Shown here piece after piece: positions 1-7,703 of a stretch of DNA of 20,247 bases (position 1 is the first letter of the stretch; each line of letters begins with the position of its first letter). The notes under the pieces are model-generated. The model was not told the DNA's origin and searched no databases. It saw only the letters and a program-made list of their open reading frames with translations. Where the stretch lies: assembly GCA_964249405.1 (NCBI GenBank), contig CAXUBX010000058.1, positions 1 to 20,247 of the forward strand, read 5' to 3'. The stretch comes from CAXTPV01 sp964249405. Lineage in GTDB: Bacteria > Pseudomonadota > Alphaproteobacteria > Acetobacterales > Acetobacteraceae. The position numbers were made by a program, and so were the translations under genes.

Positions 1-1266
1 TCCCAGGCGTTTTCGCCGAACGGAGCGGCGGCGAACACGGTGGTGGCGGTGTTCGTCGATTCCCGCGGCTGGGTCTGGGTCGGAACACCGATCGGCGTTC
101 TGGCCTACAACGGAAAGCACTGGAGCCTCGTCACCACCAATGACGGCCTGATCTGGAACGACGTGAGCTCGGGCGGCATCTCCGAGGACAAGGACGGCTC
201 GATCTGGATCTCAACCTCGGCCGGCATCGCGCATCTGAGACAGCCCGGCTGGCTGTTCAACAAGGCGCCGATCGGGAGCGTGATGACCACGCTCACGCTC
301 GGCTCGCATCTGATCAAGGGCGGCCGGATCATCCCGTTCACGACCGATCCGCTGGCGATCCAGTTCGGGACGTCGGACTACGGCGCCGAGCAGTCGGTCG
401 TGTTCCACTACAAGCTGACCGGCGTCGACGAGAACTGGACCGAGTCCTCGACGGGCGCGGTCCGCTATCCCTCGATCCCGTTCGGCAAGCATCATCTGCT
501 GGTGTATGCCTATGACACCGAGACGCATCTCGCGTCCCCGGTCTCGGACATCGTCGTCAAGATGCGGGCGCCCTGGTGGCGGCGCTGGTGGGCCGAGGGA
601 CTGTATGTTCTTCTCGCCGCCCTGCTGATCTACGCCGGCTACCGGTTCAGGCTCCGCGTGTTCCTCGCCCGGCAGCGCGAACTCGAGATGCTGGTCGCCG
701 AACGCACCAGCGAGATGCGGGTGGCGCAGATCGCGCTCGAACGGCTCGTGATCACCGACGGGCTCACCGGCCTGTTCAACCGCAAGGAAGCCGAACGCTT
801 CATCACCGCCTGCCTCGCCGACGGCTCCGACGAGGGGACGCTCGTCGTGGCGCTCGCCGACATCGATCATTTCAAGCAGGTCAACGACGCCTACGGACAT
901 CTCGCCGGAGACGCGGTGCTCCGCGAGATCGCGCAGGTCGCGTCGGAGGTCACGAGCGACGGCGAGATCGCGTGCCGGACCGGTGGCGAGGAGTTCCTCA
1001 TCGTCCTTCGTGACGCGGACGGCTGCGCCGCCCGGCGAATCGCCCGGTTCCACGAGAAGATCCAAGCGATGACGGTCACCTATGACGGGACTGCGCTCGG
1101 GGTAACCTGTTCGGTCGGCACCACGCGGTCGACGGGGCTCGACACCTGGGAGTCGCTCGTCTCGCGCGCCGACGTCGCCCTCTACCGGGCCAAGGCCGGC
1201 GGTCGAAACCGGATCGTCGAACGGCCGGCCGGCCCACGAAGCGAGCTGCACGTCGTCGCGGGCTGA
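1..1266 (+). CDS. Sensor diguanylate cyclase (propeller / Y_Y_Y / GGDEF), 5' partial
   Basis: This is the C-terminal 421 residues of a membrane-anchored sensor that would make the second messenger cyclic di-GMP from two GTP. The frame is open from base 1, so the true start lies outside the window. In order it holds two-component-regulator propeller repeats (GWVWVGTPIG, GSIWISTSAGIAHL), a Y_Y_Y beta domain (about nt 340-560, HYKLTGVDENW), one membrane helix (about nt 595-645, GLYVLLAALLIYAGY), a short coiled linker, and a GGDEF domain. The GGDEF domain shows DGLTGLFNR, the metal-binding ADIDHFKQVND, and an active-site GGEEF at nt 982-996, so it should be catalytically competent. The usual inhibitory RxxD site five residues before GGEEF is replaced by SDGE. 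The missing N-terminus probably carries a signal peptide and more propeller blades. The stop is TGA at 1264-1266, 33 bases from the convergent decarboxylase gene. Confidence 0.9.
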   Translation, partial: SQAFSPNGAAANTVVAVFVDSRGWVWVGTPIGVLAYNGKHWSLVTTNDGLIWNDVSSGGISEDKDGSIWISTSAGIAHLRQPGWLFNKAPIGSVMTTLTLGSHLIKGGRIIPFTTDPLAIQFGTSDYGAEQSVVFHYKLTGVDENWTESSTGAVRYPSIPFGKHHLLVYAYDTETHLASPVSDIVVKMRAPWWRRWWAEGLYVLLAALLIYAGYRFRLRVFLARQRELEMLVAERTSEMRVAQIALERLVITDGLTGLFNRKEAERFITACLADGSDEGTLVVALADIDHFKQVNDAYGHLAGDAVLREIAQVASEVTSDGEIACRTGGEEFLIVLRDADGCAARRIARFHEKIQAMTVTYDGTALGVTCSVGTTRSTGLDTWESLVSRADVALYRAKAGGRNRIVERPAGPRSELHVVAG

Positions 1267-1299
1267 CCGTCGACACCGGCCCGAGGTGATCACGCGGCA

Positions 1300-2697
1300 T
1301 CACCCCAGCAACCGGAGAACGGCGTCTACCAGCACGTCGGCATCCGCGGTCGTGGTCCGATGGTTGACGATCGCCGCCCGGATCGCCGTCCTGCCGCCGA
1401 TCGTGGTCGTCGACGGCGCGGCGATCCCCTCCTCCTGCAGGTCGGCCACCAGGGACGGCACGTCACACGGGCGCCTCGGGGCGAAGCACACGATGTTCAG
1501 CGCCACCGGTGCGAGCAGCTCGAGCGCCGGCTCGACCTCGACACGCGCGGCGAGGTGACGCGCGACGTCGCAACACGTCTCCACGACCCCGGCAAGCCCC
1601 TCGACGCCGTAGGCCTGGAGCGTCATCCAGACCTTCAATGCCCGGAACCCCCGCGAGAGGTCGGGCCCGAGATCGCAAGGCCAGGGCGGATTGGCCGCGA
1701 GCCCTCGCGCGTCCCAGGCCAGATAGGCGAGCGACTGGGCGAAGGCGTCTTCCTGCCGCGCTCCATCCCTCACCAGGATGCACCCGGCGTCATACGGGAC
1801 CTGCGCCCATTTGTGGAAGTCGAAGGCCAGGCTGTCGGCGTCGCCGATGCCGCGGAACAGCCCGGCGTGACGCGGCGAGCTGACGGCAAGCGCGCCGAAG
1901 GCCCCATCGACGTGGAACCACAATCCGTGCCGTCGCGCGATCGCCGCCAGCGACGCGAGATCATCGACGGCACCGCAATCCACCGTTCCGGCGCTGCCGA
2001 TCAGGAGGAAGGGCTGCCGCCCCTCCCCCTTGTCGCGAAGGATCGCCGCCTCGATCGCGCCGAGCTCGACCCGGTGGTCGCGATCGACGTCGACCAGACG
2101 GAGTGCGTCGGTCCCGATCCCCGCGATGTCGAAGGCGCGCGGCACGCAGCCGTGCGCAGTCCGCCCCGCGTAGCCCACGAGGGACGCGCCGTCGACACCG
2201 CGGCCGCGGACGGACGGCCCGAGCGCCGCCCGCCGTGCGACCAGCACCGCGATGAGGTTCGCCATCGACGAGCCGGTGACCAGGAGGCCGGAACTCCCGT
2301 GCGGCATTCCGGTCAGTTCCGCGGCCCAGCGCACGACCTGGCGCTCGACCTCGATCGGCGCGTGGTCGCGTCCGCCGAGATTGCTGTTCAGTCCCGCGGC
2401 CAGGAGTTCGGCCAGCATGCCGACCGCCGTCCCGCCCCCGTGCACCCAGCCCATGAACCGCGGATGGGTGTTGCCCGTCGCGTGGGGTTCCACCAGCCGC
2501 CGGAAATCCTCGTAGATCGAGGCAAGGTCACGCCCCTTGCGGGGCAGTTTCGCCGACCGGATCTCTTCACGGACGGGAGCGGGGATGGGCTGCCAGACCG
2601 GGCGCTCGCGGACCGTCCGCAGATGATCGATCATGTCGTCGACCATGCGGTGGCCGAGCGCACGGAGCGGAGACCAGTCTTCCGGGTCGAGTGTCAT
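1300..2697 (-). CDS. PLP-dependent group II decarboxylase (aromatic-L-amino-acid decarboxylase family)
   Basis: A 465-residue fold-type I PLP enzyme of the family that decarboxylates aromatic amino acids and related substrates to amines. The substrate cannot be read from sequence. Visible landmarks are NTHPRFMGWVHGGG near residues 77-90, a probable PLP-stacking His182 (GRTAHGCVPRA), FHVDGAFG with Asp264 for the pyridine nitrogen, and DFHKW with Lys296 as the Schiff-base lysine. Length matches the family (about 470). I chose the ATG at 2697 because the conserved N-terminus begins MTLDPEDW. A start at 2730 (MHPLSKREHD...) would add 11 unconserved residues and overlap the divergent hydrolase. 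Neither start has a strong Shine-Dalgarno sequence. It is transcribed away from the hydrolase and convergently towards the cyclase gene. Confidence 0.88.
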   Translation of the reverse strand: MTLDPEDWSPLRALGHRMVDDMIDHLRTVRERPVWQPIPAPVREEIRSAKLPRKGRDLASIYEDFRRLVEPHATGNTHPRFMGWVHGGGTAVGMLAELLAAGLNSNLGGRDHAPIEVERQVVRWAAELTGMPHGSSGLLVTGSSMANLIAVLVARRAALGPSVRGRGVDGASLVGYAGRTAHGCVPRAFDIAGIGTDALRLVDVDRDHRVELGAIEAAILRDKGEGRQPFLLIGSAGTVDCGAVDDLASLAAIARRHGLWFHVDGAFGALAVSSPRHAGLFRGIGDADSLAFDFHKWAQVPYDAGCILVRDGARQEDAFAQSLAYLAWDARGLAANPPWPCDLGPDLSRGFRALKVWMTLQAYGVEGLAGVVETCCDVARHLAARVEVEPALELLAPVALNIVCFAPRRPCDVPSLVADLQEEGIAAPSTTTIGGRTAIRAAIVNHRTTTADADVLVDAVLRLLG

Positions 2698-2728
2698 CGT
2701 GTCGTGCTCGCGTTTCGAGAGAGGGTGC

Positions 2729-3643
2729 ATGTTCTTCGAGGGGTTCGGTCCGGCGGAGGCGACGGAGGTCGCGCATTGCGGCGCGTTCCGGCTGCGCCGG
2801 GCGGGAGCCGGACCGAACGTCCTTCTCCTGCACGGACATCCGCAGACCCATGCGATGTGGCATGCGGTCGCGCCGCGTCTCGTCGCGGCCGGCATGTCGG
2901 TGATCTGCCCCGATCTGCCAGGCTACGGCGGCTCGCTCGCGACCGCGCGCGAGAGGCCGGAAGCCGGAACCAAGGCCGCGATGTCGCGGCGCCTGTTCGC
3001 GTTGCTCGACGCCCTCGGCGTCGCGACCGTCGCGGTTGCGGGACATGACCGGGGCGGTCGCGTCGCCGAACAGATGGCGATCGACGAACCGTCCCGGGTC
3101 ACGCGCCTCGCGTTGATCGACGTCGTACCCTCGATCGAGCCCGTGGAGCGGGCGGACATGGCGTTCTCTCTCGCGACCTACCGGATGTTCTGGTTCGCCC
3201 AGGCGCATCCCAAGCCCGAAAGCCTGATCCGGCCCCCGGGCGCCTGGCTCGGCGGAACGTTGCCCGGCGGCGAGGATGCGACGCGCGCCACCGTGTTCCA
3301 CCCCGAGGCGATCGCGGATTATGTCGCGTCGGGGGTCGATCCCGAAGCCCTGGTCCGGATCAACGACGCGTATCGCCGCGCCACCGAGCTCGACGCCATC
3401 GCCGACCGGATCGCGCGCGCGGGAGGTCGTCGGGTGTCGTGCCCCAGCCTGGTGCTCTGGGGGTCGCGCGGCGTCCTCGGCGGCTGGTACGATCCGGTCG
3501 CACTCTGGGGCGAGCACCTGTCGGGTGCGGTCGAGGGATGTCCGATCGAGGCCGGTCATTTCACGGTCGAGGAAAGTCCGGGCGCCGTCGCGGACCGGCT
3601 CGCCGCCTTCTTCGCCGGCGAGGTCAGTCCTCCCAGCGCCTGA
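2729..3643 (+). CDS. Alpha/beta hydrolase, haloacetate (fluoroacetate) dehalogenase-like
   Basis: A 304-residue alpha/beta-hydrolase fold protein, presumably cytosolic. Sequence landmarks are the oxyanion-loop HGHPQTHAMW (35-44), PDLPGYG, and GHDRGGR with Asp107 as nucleophile flanked by Arg108 and Arg111, the pair that binds a carboxylate in fluoroacetate dehalogenases. A probable acid Asp131 (LIDVVP) and His277 (EAGHFTVEE) complete the triad. An Asp nucleophile places it with dehalogenases and epoxide hydrolases, not serine esterases. The halide-pocket His-Trp of known fluoroacetate dehalogenases appears to be replaced (TYRMFWFAQ, 150-158), so the actual substrate is uncertain. The ATG at 2729 is preceded by a GAGAGAGG Shine-Dalgarno-like run. 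The last 20 bases overlap the end of the convergent nitroreductase gene. Confidence 0.87.
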   Translation: MFFEGFGPAEATEVAHCGAFRLRRAGAGPNVLLLHGHPQTHAMWHAVAPRLVAAGMSVICPDLPGYGGSLATARERPEAGTKAAMSRRLFALLDALGVATVAVAGHDRGGRVAEQMAIDEPSRVTRLALIDVVPSIEPVERADMAFSLATYRMFWFAQAHPKPESLIRPPGAWLGGTLPGGEDATRATVFHPEAIADYVASGVDPEALVRINDAYRRATELDAIADRIARAGGRRVSCPSLVLWGSRGVLGGWYDPVALWGEHLSGAVEGCPIEAGHFTVEESPGAVADRLAAFFAGEVSPPSA

Positions 3644-4196
3644 CGAGCCCGTCGGGCGCGCGGCGGTCACCGACGCGCGCGCCCTCGCCCGTGGCCACGG
3701 GCGTGCCGACCATGAACAGGCCGAACAGACGGTCGCGAGCCTCGAAGCCGAGGTCGCTCGCGAATCCGGGGTCGGCACAGTTGGGGCCGGTCACCCATTT
3801 CGCCGCGAAACCGAGCGCGTGGACCGCGTTCAGGATGTTCATGCCGGCCGCTCCGACCGAGAGGACCTGCTCTTCCGCCGGGATCCGGTGCTCCGCCGCG
3901 ATCGTGCCCGCGAGCACGATCACCATCGGCGAACGGGTCAGCTTCTCGCGTGCCCGCGCGATCGCATCGGCCCCGCATCCCGGCTCGCGGCGGCGAAGCG
4001 AGGCCTCGCCCGCGTCCGCGAGACGCGACAGGCCACGATCCCCGGTGACCACGAGGAGACGCCACGGGCGCAGGCCGCCATGGTCGGGGGCGTGGGCGAC
4101 GGCGGCGAGGATCCGCTCGAGGGCTTCGCCCTGCGGCACCGGAGGCGCGAGGCGGGACCAGGAGGCGCGGGTGAGGATGGCGTCGATCGCGTTCAT
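3624..4196 (-). CDS. Small nitroreductase family protein (YdjA-like)
   Basis: A 190-residue single-domain FMN-dependent nitroreductase-fold protein. The short form, the N-terminal RASWSRLAPPVP segment, APDHGGLRPWRLLVVTG (about 36-52) and the internal SVGAAGMNILNAVHALGFAAKWVTG helix-strand unit resemble E. coli YdjA. These proteins bind FMN at a dimer interface and reduce substrates with NAD(P)H; natural substrates are mostly unknown. It is the last gene of a minus-strand run. Its ATG (4196-4194) overlaps the TGA of the upstream acetyltransferase as ATGA, implying translational coupling. The 3' end overlaps the opposite-strand hydrolase by 20 bases, so there is no room for a dedicated terminator between the two stop codons. 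Confidence 0.88.
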   Translation of the reverse strand: MNAIDAILTRASWSRLAPPVPQGEALERILAAVAHAPDHGGLRPWRLLVVTGDRGLSRLADAGEASLRRREPGCGADAIARAREKLTRSPMVIVLAGTIAAEHRIPAEEQVLSVGAAGMNILNAVHALGFAAKWVTGPNCADPGFASDLGFEARDRLFGLFMVGTPVATGEGARVGDRRAPDGLVRRWED

Positions 4197-5215
4197 GGAA
4201 CGAGGATAGCAGGCGAGCCGGCATCGAGCGCGCGCCAGAAGATCACCGTCTCCTCGCGCCGTCCGTCCCGGTCGAGGGAATAGCCGGGAATGCGGCCGGC
4301 CTCGCGGTAGCCGCGCCGGTGATAGAGGCGCGCCGAGGCTCCGCCGGGCGCGGTGTCGAGCGTGAGCAGCGTCCGCCCGAGGTCGAGGCTCTCGCGCTCG
4401 GCCGCCTCCATGAGGGCGTTGCCGAGCCCGGCGCCGCGTGCATCGGGATGGACGAGGAGCTTCGAGACCGCGGCACGATGCGCCTGGTTCGGCTGCCAGG
4501 CCGGGGTGACGGTCACCGTGCCGGCGAGACGCCCGTCCCGCCAGCCGACGATCAAGACCTCGCGTCCCTCGGCGACGCCGCGCGCCGTCTCTCGCCAGAA
4601 CGCCTCGGCGCGGGCGGGATCGAGCGGCGCGAGGAAGGACACCGAGGCGCCGTCGTCGACCGAGGCCACCAGGATCGCGGCGAGCGCCCGCACCGCGCTC
4701 GATGCGGCGGCCGCGTCGAGGCGCGCGACGGCCAGCGGCGACATCGGCTTGGCGTAGGGATATTCGAGCGAGTTCGACAGGTCACCGAGCGCGCGCACCG
4801 CCCCGGACGCGACGTAGCCGTGACGTTCGTAGAACCGGTGCGCACGAGTGAACCGCGTGTCGCTCCAGAGGACGAGGCGCCGGTCGCCCCGGCTCCGTGC
4901 GGTGTCCTCCACGGCGTCGAGCAGGAGCGCGGCCAGGCCGGTCCCGCGATGCTCGCGGGCGACGTAGAGGGCCTTCAGTTCCAGCACGTCGTCCGAGGCC
5001 GGCAGGCAGGACACCGTGCCGACGATCACGCCATCCTGCTCGGCGACCACGAGCCGGCCGCCCTTGCTCCCATAATAGGTGGCGGGCGCGAGGAGATGCG
5101 GGTTCTCGCCGTGGAGATCCATGACGCAGCCCGGATGTTCGGACCAGCAGCCCGCGATGAGGGCCACCAGAGCCGGCCCGTCGCCGTCTCGTCCCGCCCG
5201 GAGGATCGGCCTCAC
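4193..5215 (-). CDS. Double-domain GNAT acetyltransferase
   Basis: A 340-residue protein made of two GNAT (acetyl-CoA-dependent N-acetyltransferase) domains in tandem. The N-terminal copy carries the acetyl-CoA pyrophosphate loop REHRGTGLA at 87-95, followed by FYERHGY. The C-terminal copy carries HPDARGAGLG at 256-265, followed by LYHRRGY. Both loops keep the Q/RxxGxG/A pattern, so both sites could bind acetyl-CoA. Substrates cannot be inferred. The reading frame stays open upstream to 5467, but conserved sequence starts at the GTG at 5215 (VRPILRAGRDGDGPAL). That GTG overlaps the TGA of the preceding aminotransferase as GTGA, a typical coupled start. The next gene starts with the same kind of overlap. 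Fusion of two GNAT domains is known but less common than single domains. Confidence 0.85.
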   Translation of the reverse strand: MRPILRAGRDGDGPALVALIAGCWSEHPGCVMDLHGENPHLLAPATYYGSKGGRLVVAEQDGVIVGTVSCLPASDDVLELKALYVAREHRGTGLAALLLDAVEDTARSRGDRRLVLWSDTRFTRAHRFYERHGYVASGAVRALGDLSNSLEYPYAKPMSPLAVARLDAAAASSAVRALAAILVASVDDGASVSFLAPLDPARAEAFWRETARGVAEGREVLIVGWRDGRLAGTVTVTPAWQPNQAHRAAVSKLLVHPDARGAGLGNALMEAAERESLDLGRTLLTLDTAPGGASARLYHRRGYREAGRIPGYSLDRDGRREETVIFWRALDAGSPAILVP

Positions 5216-6441
5216 GACACGGATCGGCAGAAGCCGACGATCCGGGCCGACGCCTCGCGGAGCGCATCCTCGCCGGCGGCGATGCTGAGCCGGAGATGCG
5301 GCGAGGCCCCGAACGCGCCACCCGCGACCGTCGCGACATGGGCCTCCTCGAGCAGCGCCGACGCGACCTCGGCATCCGTCGCGAGAGGCAGGCCACCCCC
5401 GCTCCGCTTGCCGATCAGCCCGACGACCGAGGGGTAGAGATAGAACGCGCCGTCCGGACGGGCACACCGGAGGCCCGGCGCCTCCGCCAGGGCTTCGAGC
5501 ACGAGGTCGCGCCGGAGCGCGAACCGACGTCGCATCATGTCGCGCGCGTCCTGTGGTCCGTCGAGGGCGGCCGCCGCGGCGGCTTGACCGATCGAGCTCG
5601 CGCCGGAGGTCACGTTGCCCTGGACCGCCGCCATCGCCGCGATGAGCCGGGCCGGTCCGGCGGCATATCCGATCCGGAACCCCGTCATCGCGTAGGATTT
5701 CGAGACGCCGTTGATCGTCAGCACGCGCGGGCGGAGATCGGGCGCCACCGCGGCCAGGGTCGCGTGGGCCGACCCGTCATGGATCAGATGCTCGTAGATG
5801 TCGTCCGCCATTACCCAGACGTCGGGAAAGCGCCGGAGCACCGAGGCGATCGCCAGCAGGCGGTCGGCGTCGCAGATCGCGCCTGTCGGGTTGTTCGGGA
5901 AATTCAGCACGACCCAGCGCGTGCGCGGGCCGAGCGCCCGGCCGAGCGCATCGGGATCGACACGGAACCCGTCCTCGGCGCGGCAGGGAACCTCGACCGG
6001 AACCCCGCCGGCCATCCGCGCCATCAGCGGGTAGCTCGCCCAGTAGGGACTCGGGATCACGATCTCCGCGCCGGGATCGACGGTGGCGGCGAAGGCCTCG
6101 CTGATCGCCTGCTTGGCCCCGTTGGTCACGATGACCTCGTCCGGAGCGGCCTCGAACCCGTTCTCGCGTGCAAGCTTGCGCCGGATCGCGTCCCGGAGCG
6201 AAACCGTCCCGGTGATCGGCGGATAACGGGTCTCCCCCGCGAGCGCCGCCCGGTGCATCGCCTCGATGATGTGCGGCGGGGTCGGAAAGTCGGGCTCGCC
6301 GAGTGCGAGCGAGATCACGTCGTGGCCGGCGGCCCGCAACGCCCGGGCCCGTGCCGCGGCGCCGATCGTCGCGGGGATCCCGACGGTGTCGCCGAGGCCC
6401 GATGCGAGCGGCGGCGCTGCGGGCGTCTCGCCGCCGGTCAT
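5212..6441 (-). CDS. Class I/II pyridoxal-phosphate aminotransferase (second tandem copy)
   Basis: A 409-residue fold-type I aminotransferase of the aspartate-aminotransferase family. Key residues seen are LALGEPDFPTP (46-55), NNPTG (183-187), ADDIYEHL with Asp213/Tyr216, NGVSKSYAMTGFRIGY with the PLP-binding Lys248, and LRLSIA with Arg384 for the substrate carboxylate. It aligns along its whole length with the gene immediately upstream, pointing to an old tandem duplication followed by divergence. Its amino-acid specificity is not evident. The ATG at 6441 follows the upstream TGA by 16 bases, and a GAGGG Shine-Dalgarno overlaps that stop codon. Its own TGA overlaps the GTG start of the acetyltransferase gene. 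Confidence 0.88.
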   Translation of the reverse strand: MTGGETPAAPPLASGLGDTVGIPATIGAAARARALRAAGHDVISLALGEPDFPTPPHIIEAMHRAALAGETRYPPITGTVSLRDAIRRKLARENGFEAAPDEVIVTNGAKQAISEAFAATVDPGAEIVIPSPYWASYPLMARMAGGVPVEVPCRAEDGFRVDPDALGRALGPRTRWVVLNFPNNPTGAICDADRLLAIASVLRRFPDVWVMADDIYEHLIHDGSAHATLAAVAPDLRPRVLTINGVSKSYAMTGFRIGYAAGPARLIAAMAAVQGNVTSGASSIGQAAAAAALDGPQDARDMMRRRFALRRDLVLEALAEAPGLRCARPDGAFYLYPSVVGLIGKRSGGGLPLATDAEVASALLEEAHVATVAGGAFGASPHLRLSIAAGEDALREASARIVGFCRSVS

Positions 6442-6457
6442 CGACCCACCGCCACCC

Positions 6458-7660
6458 TCAGCGAAGCGCGCCGCAGAACCGCGCGATCCGCTCGCAGGCG
6501 CGCCGGAGATCCGCGGTGGCGAGCGCGTAGGAGATGCGGAAATGGCCGGGGAACATGAACGCCGCCCCATGCACCGCCGCGACCCCCTCCGCCTCGAGCA
6601 GCGCCGTCACGAACGCCTCGTCGGTCTCGATCGCCGTTCCGTCCGGCGCACGTCGACCGAGCAGTCCCCCGATCGCCGGATAGACGTAGAACGCGCCGTC
6701 CGGACGATGGCAGACGACGCCATCGATCGCGTTCATCGCATCGACGACGATGTCGCGACGTTGCTCGTAGGTGTCGCGCATCGCGGCGATGCTGTCCTGC
6801 GGCCCGTCGAGCGCCTCGATCGTCGCCGCCTGGGAGATCGAGCAAGGGTTCGAGGTGGACTGGCTCTGCAGCTTGTCCATCGCCCTGATCAGCACCGACG
6901 GCGCCCCGCCGTAGCCGATCCGCCAGCCGGTCATCGCGTAGGCCTTGGAGACGCCGTTCAGGGTCAGCGTGCGGTCGCGAAGACGCGGCTCCACCTCGGC
7001 GATCGTCGCGAAGCGGAACTCGCCGTAGGTGAGCTTCTCGTAGATGTCGTCCGACAGCACCCAGAGATCGGGATGACGGAGGATCACGGCCGCCAGCGCG
7101 GCAAGCTCGCCGGCCGAGTAGCCGGCCCCCGTCGGGTTGGCCGGACTGTTCAGGATCACCCATTTGGTGCGCGGGGTGATCGCCTCTTCCAGTTGCTCGG
7201 GCCTGAGCTTGAAGCCGGCGTTCGGGCCGCACGGCACGATCACCGGCCTGCCCTCGGCGAGCGTCACGATGTCCGGGTAGGACACCCAGCCCGGGCTCGG
7301 GATCACCACCTCGTCGCCGGGCTCCAGCGTCGCGACCAGCGCGTTGAAGATGACCTGCTTGCCGCCGGTCGAGACGATGATCTCGGACGGCTCGTAGCGG
7401 AGGCCGGAGTCGCGCTCGAACTTGCGCGCGATCGCCCGCTTGAGCGCCGGGGTTCCCCCGTTGTCGGTGTATTTCGTCTCGCCCGCCTCGATCGCGCGCA
7501 TCGCCGCACGCTTGACGTTCTCCGGGGTATCGAAATCGGGCTCGCCGGCCGACAGGCTGATGATGTCGCGGCCTTCCGCCTTCAGCGCGCGGGCCTTGGC
7601 GCTGATCGCGATCGTGGGGCTCGGGCTGATGCGGTTCAGGCGTGCGGCGACGAGGTCCAT
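6458..7660 (-). CDS. Aspartate aminotransferase family protein (possibly Asp/prephenate aminotransferase)
   Basis: A 400-residue class I aminotransferase that would transfer an amino group between aspartate (or prephenate/aromatic) and 2-oxoglutarate-type partners in the cytosol. Visible motifs are SLSAGEPDFDTP (35-46), the YTDNGGTP segment, ANPTG (Asn175), SDDIYEKL with Asp204/Tyr207, NGVSKAYAMTGWRIGY with the PLP Lys239, and FRISYA with Arg375. Length and motifs match the alphaproteobacterial AatA group, several members of which also act on prephenate; which activity applies here is inference. The ATG is at 7660; no clear Shine-Dalgarno precedes it. It lies 43 bases after the glycosidase stop and 16 bases before its paralogue. 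Confidence 0.9.
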   Translation of the reverse strand: MDLVAARLNRISPSPTIAISAKARALKAEGRDIISLSAGEPDFDTPENVKRAAMRAIEAGETKYTDNGGTPALKRAIARKFERDSGLRYEPSEIIVSTGGKQVIFNALVATLEPGDEVVIPSPGWVSYPDIVTLAEGRPVIVPCGPNAGFKLRPEQLEEAITPRTKWVILNSPANPTGAGYSAGELAALAAVILRHPDLWVLSDDIYEKLTYGEFRFATIAEVEPRLRDRTLTLNGVSKAYAMTGWRIGYGGAPSVLIRAMDKLQSQSTSNPCSISQAATIEALDGPQDSIAAMRDTYEQRRDIVVDAMNAIDGVVCHRPDGAFYVYPAIGGLLGRRAPDGTAIETDEAFVTALLEAEGVAAVHGAAFMFPGHFRISYALATADLRRACERIARFCGALR

Positions 7661-7703
7661 GGCGGTCTGATAGGCGCCCCGTCCCGGCGAGAAAAGTCCC
7701 GGC

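Noticed and set aside
211..1293. A 360-residue minus-strand open frame opposite the cyclase gene
   Set aside because: It is antisense to a clear GGDEF protein and has a low-complexity charged translation.
5216..5467. Upstream extension of the double-GNAT reading frame
   Set aside because: The added 84 residues are Arg/Gly-rich and unlike GNAT sequence, and they lie within the aminotransferase coding region. The GTGA overlap at 5215 is a better start.
5296..6558. A 420-residue plus-strand open frame opposite the aminotransferase
   Set aside because: It is antisense to a gene with all catalytic motifs, has no recognisable fold, and has the same biased composition as other shadows.
7661..7703. 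Possible promoter or terminator between the GH13 gene and the first aminotransferase gene
   Set aside because: On the transcribed strand there is a repeated CCGGGAC around a short T-run, but no proper hairpin or -35/-10 pair. The 43 bases are left unassigned.
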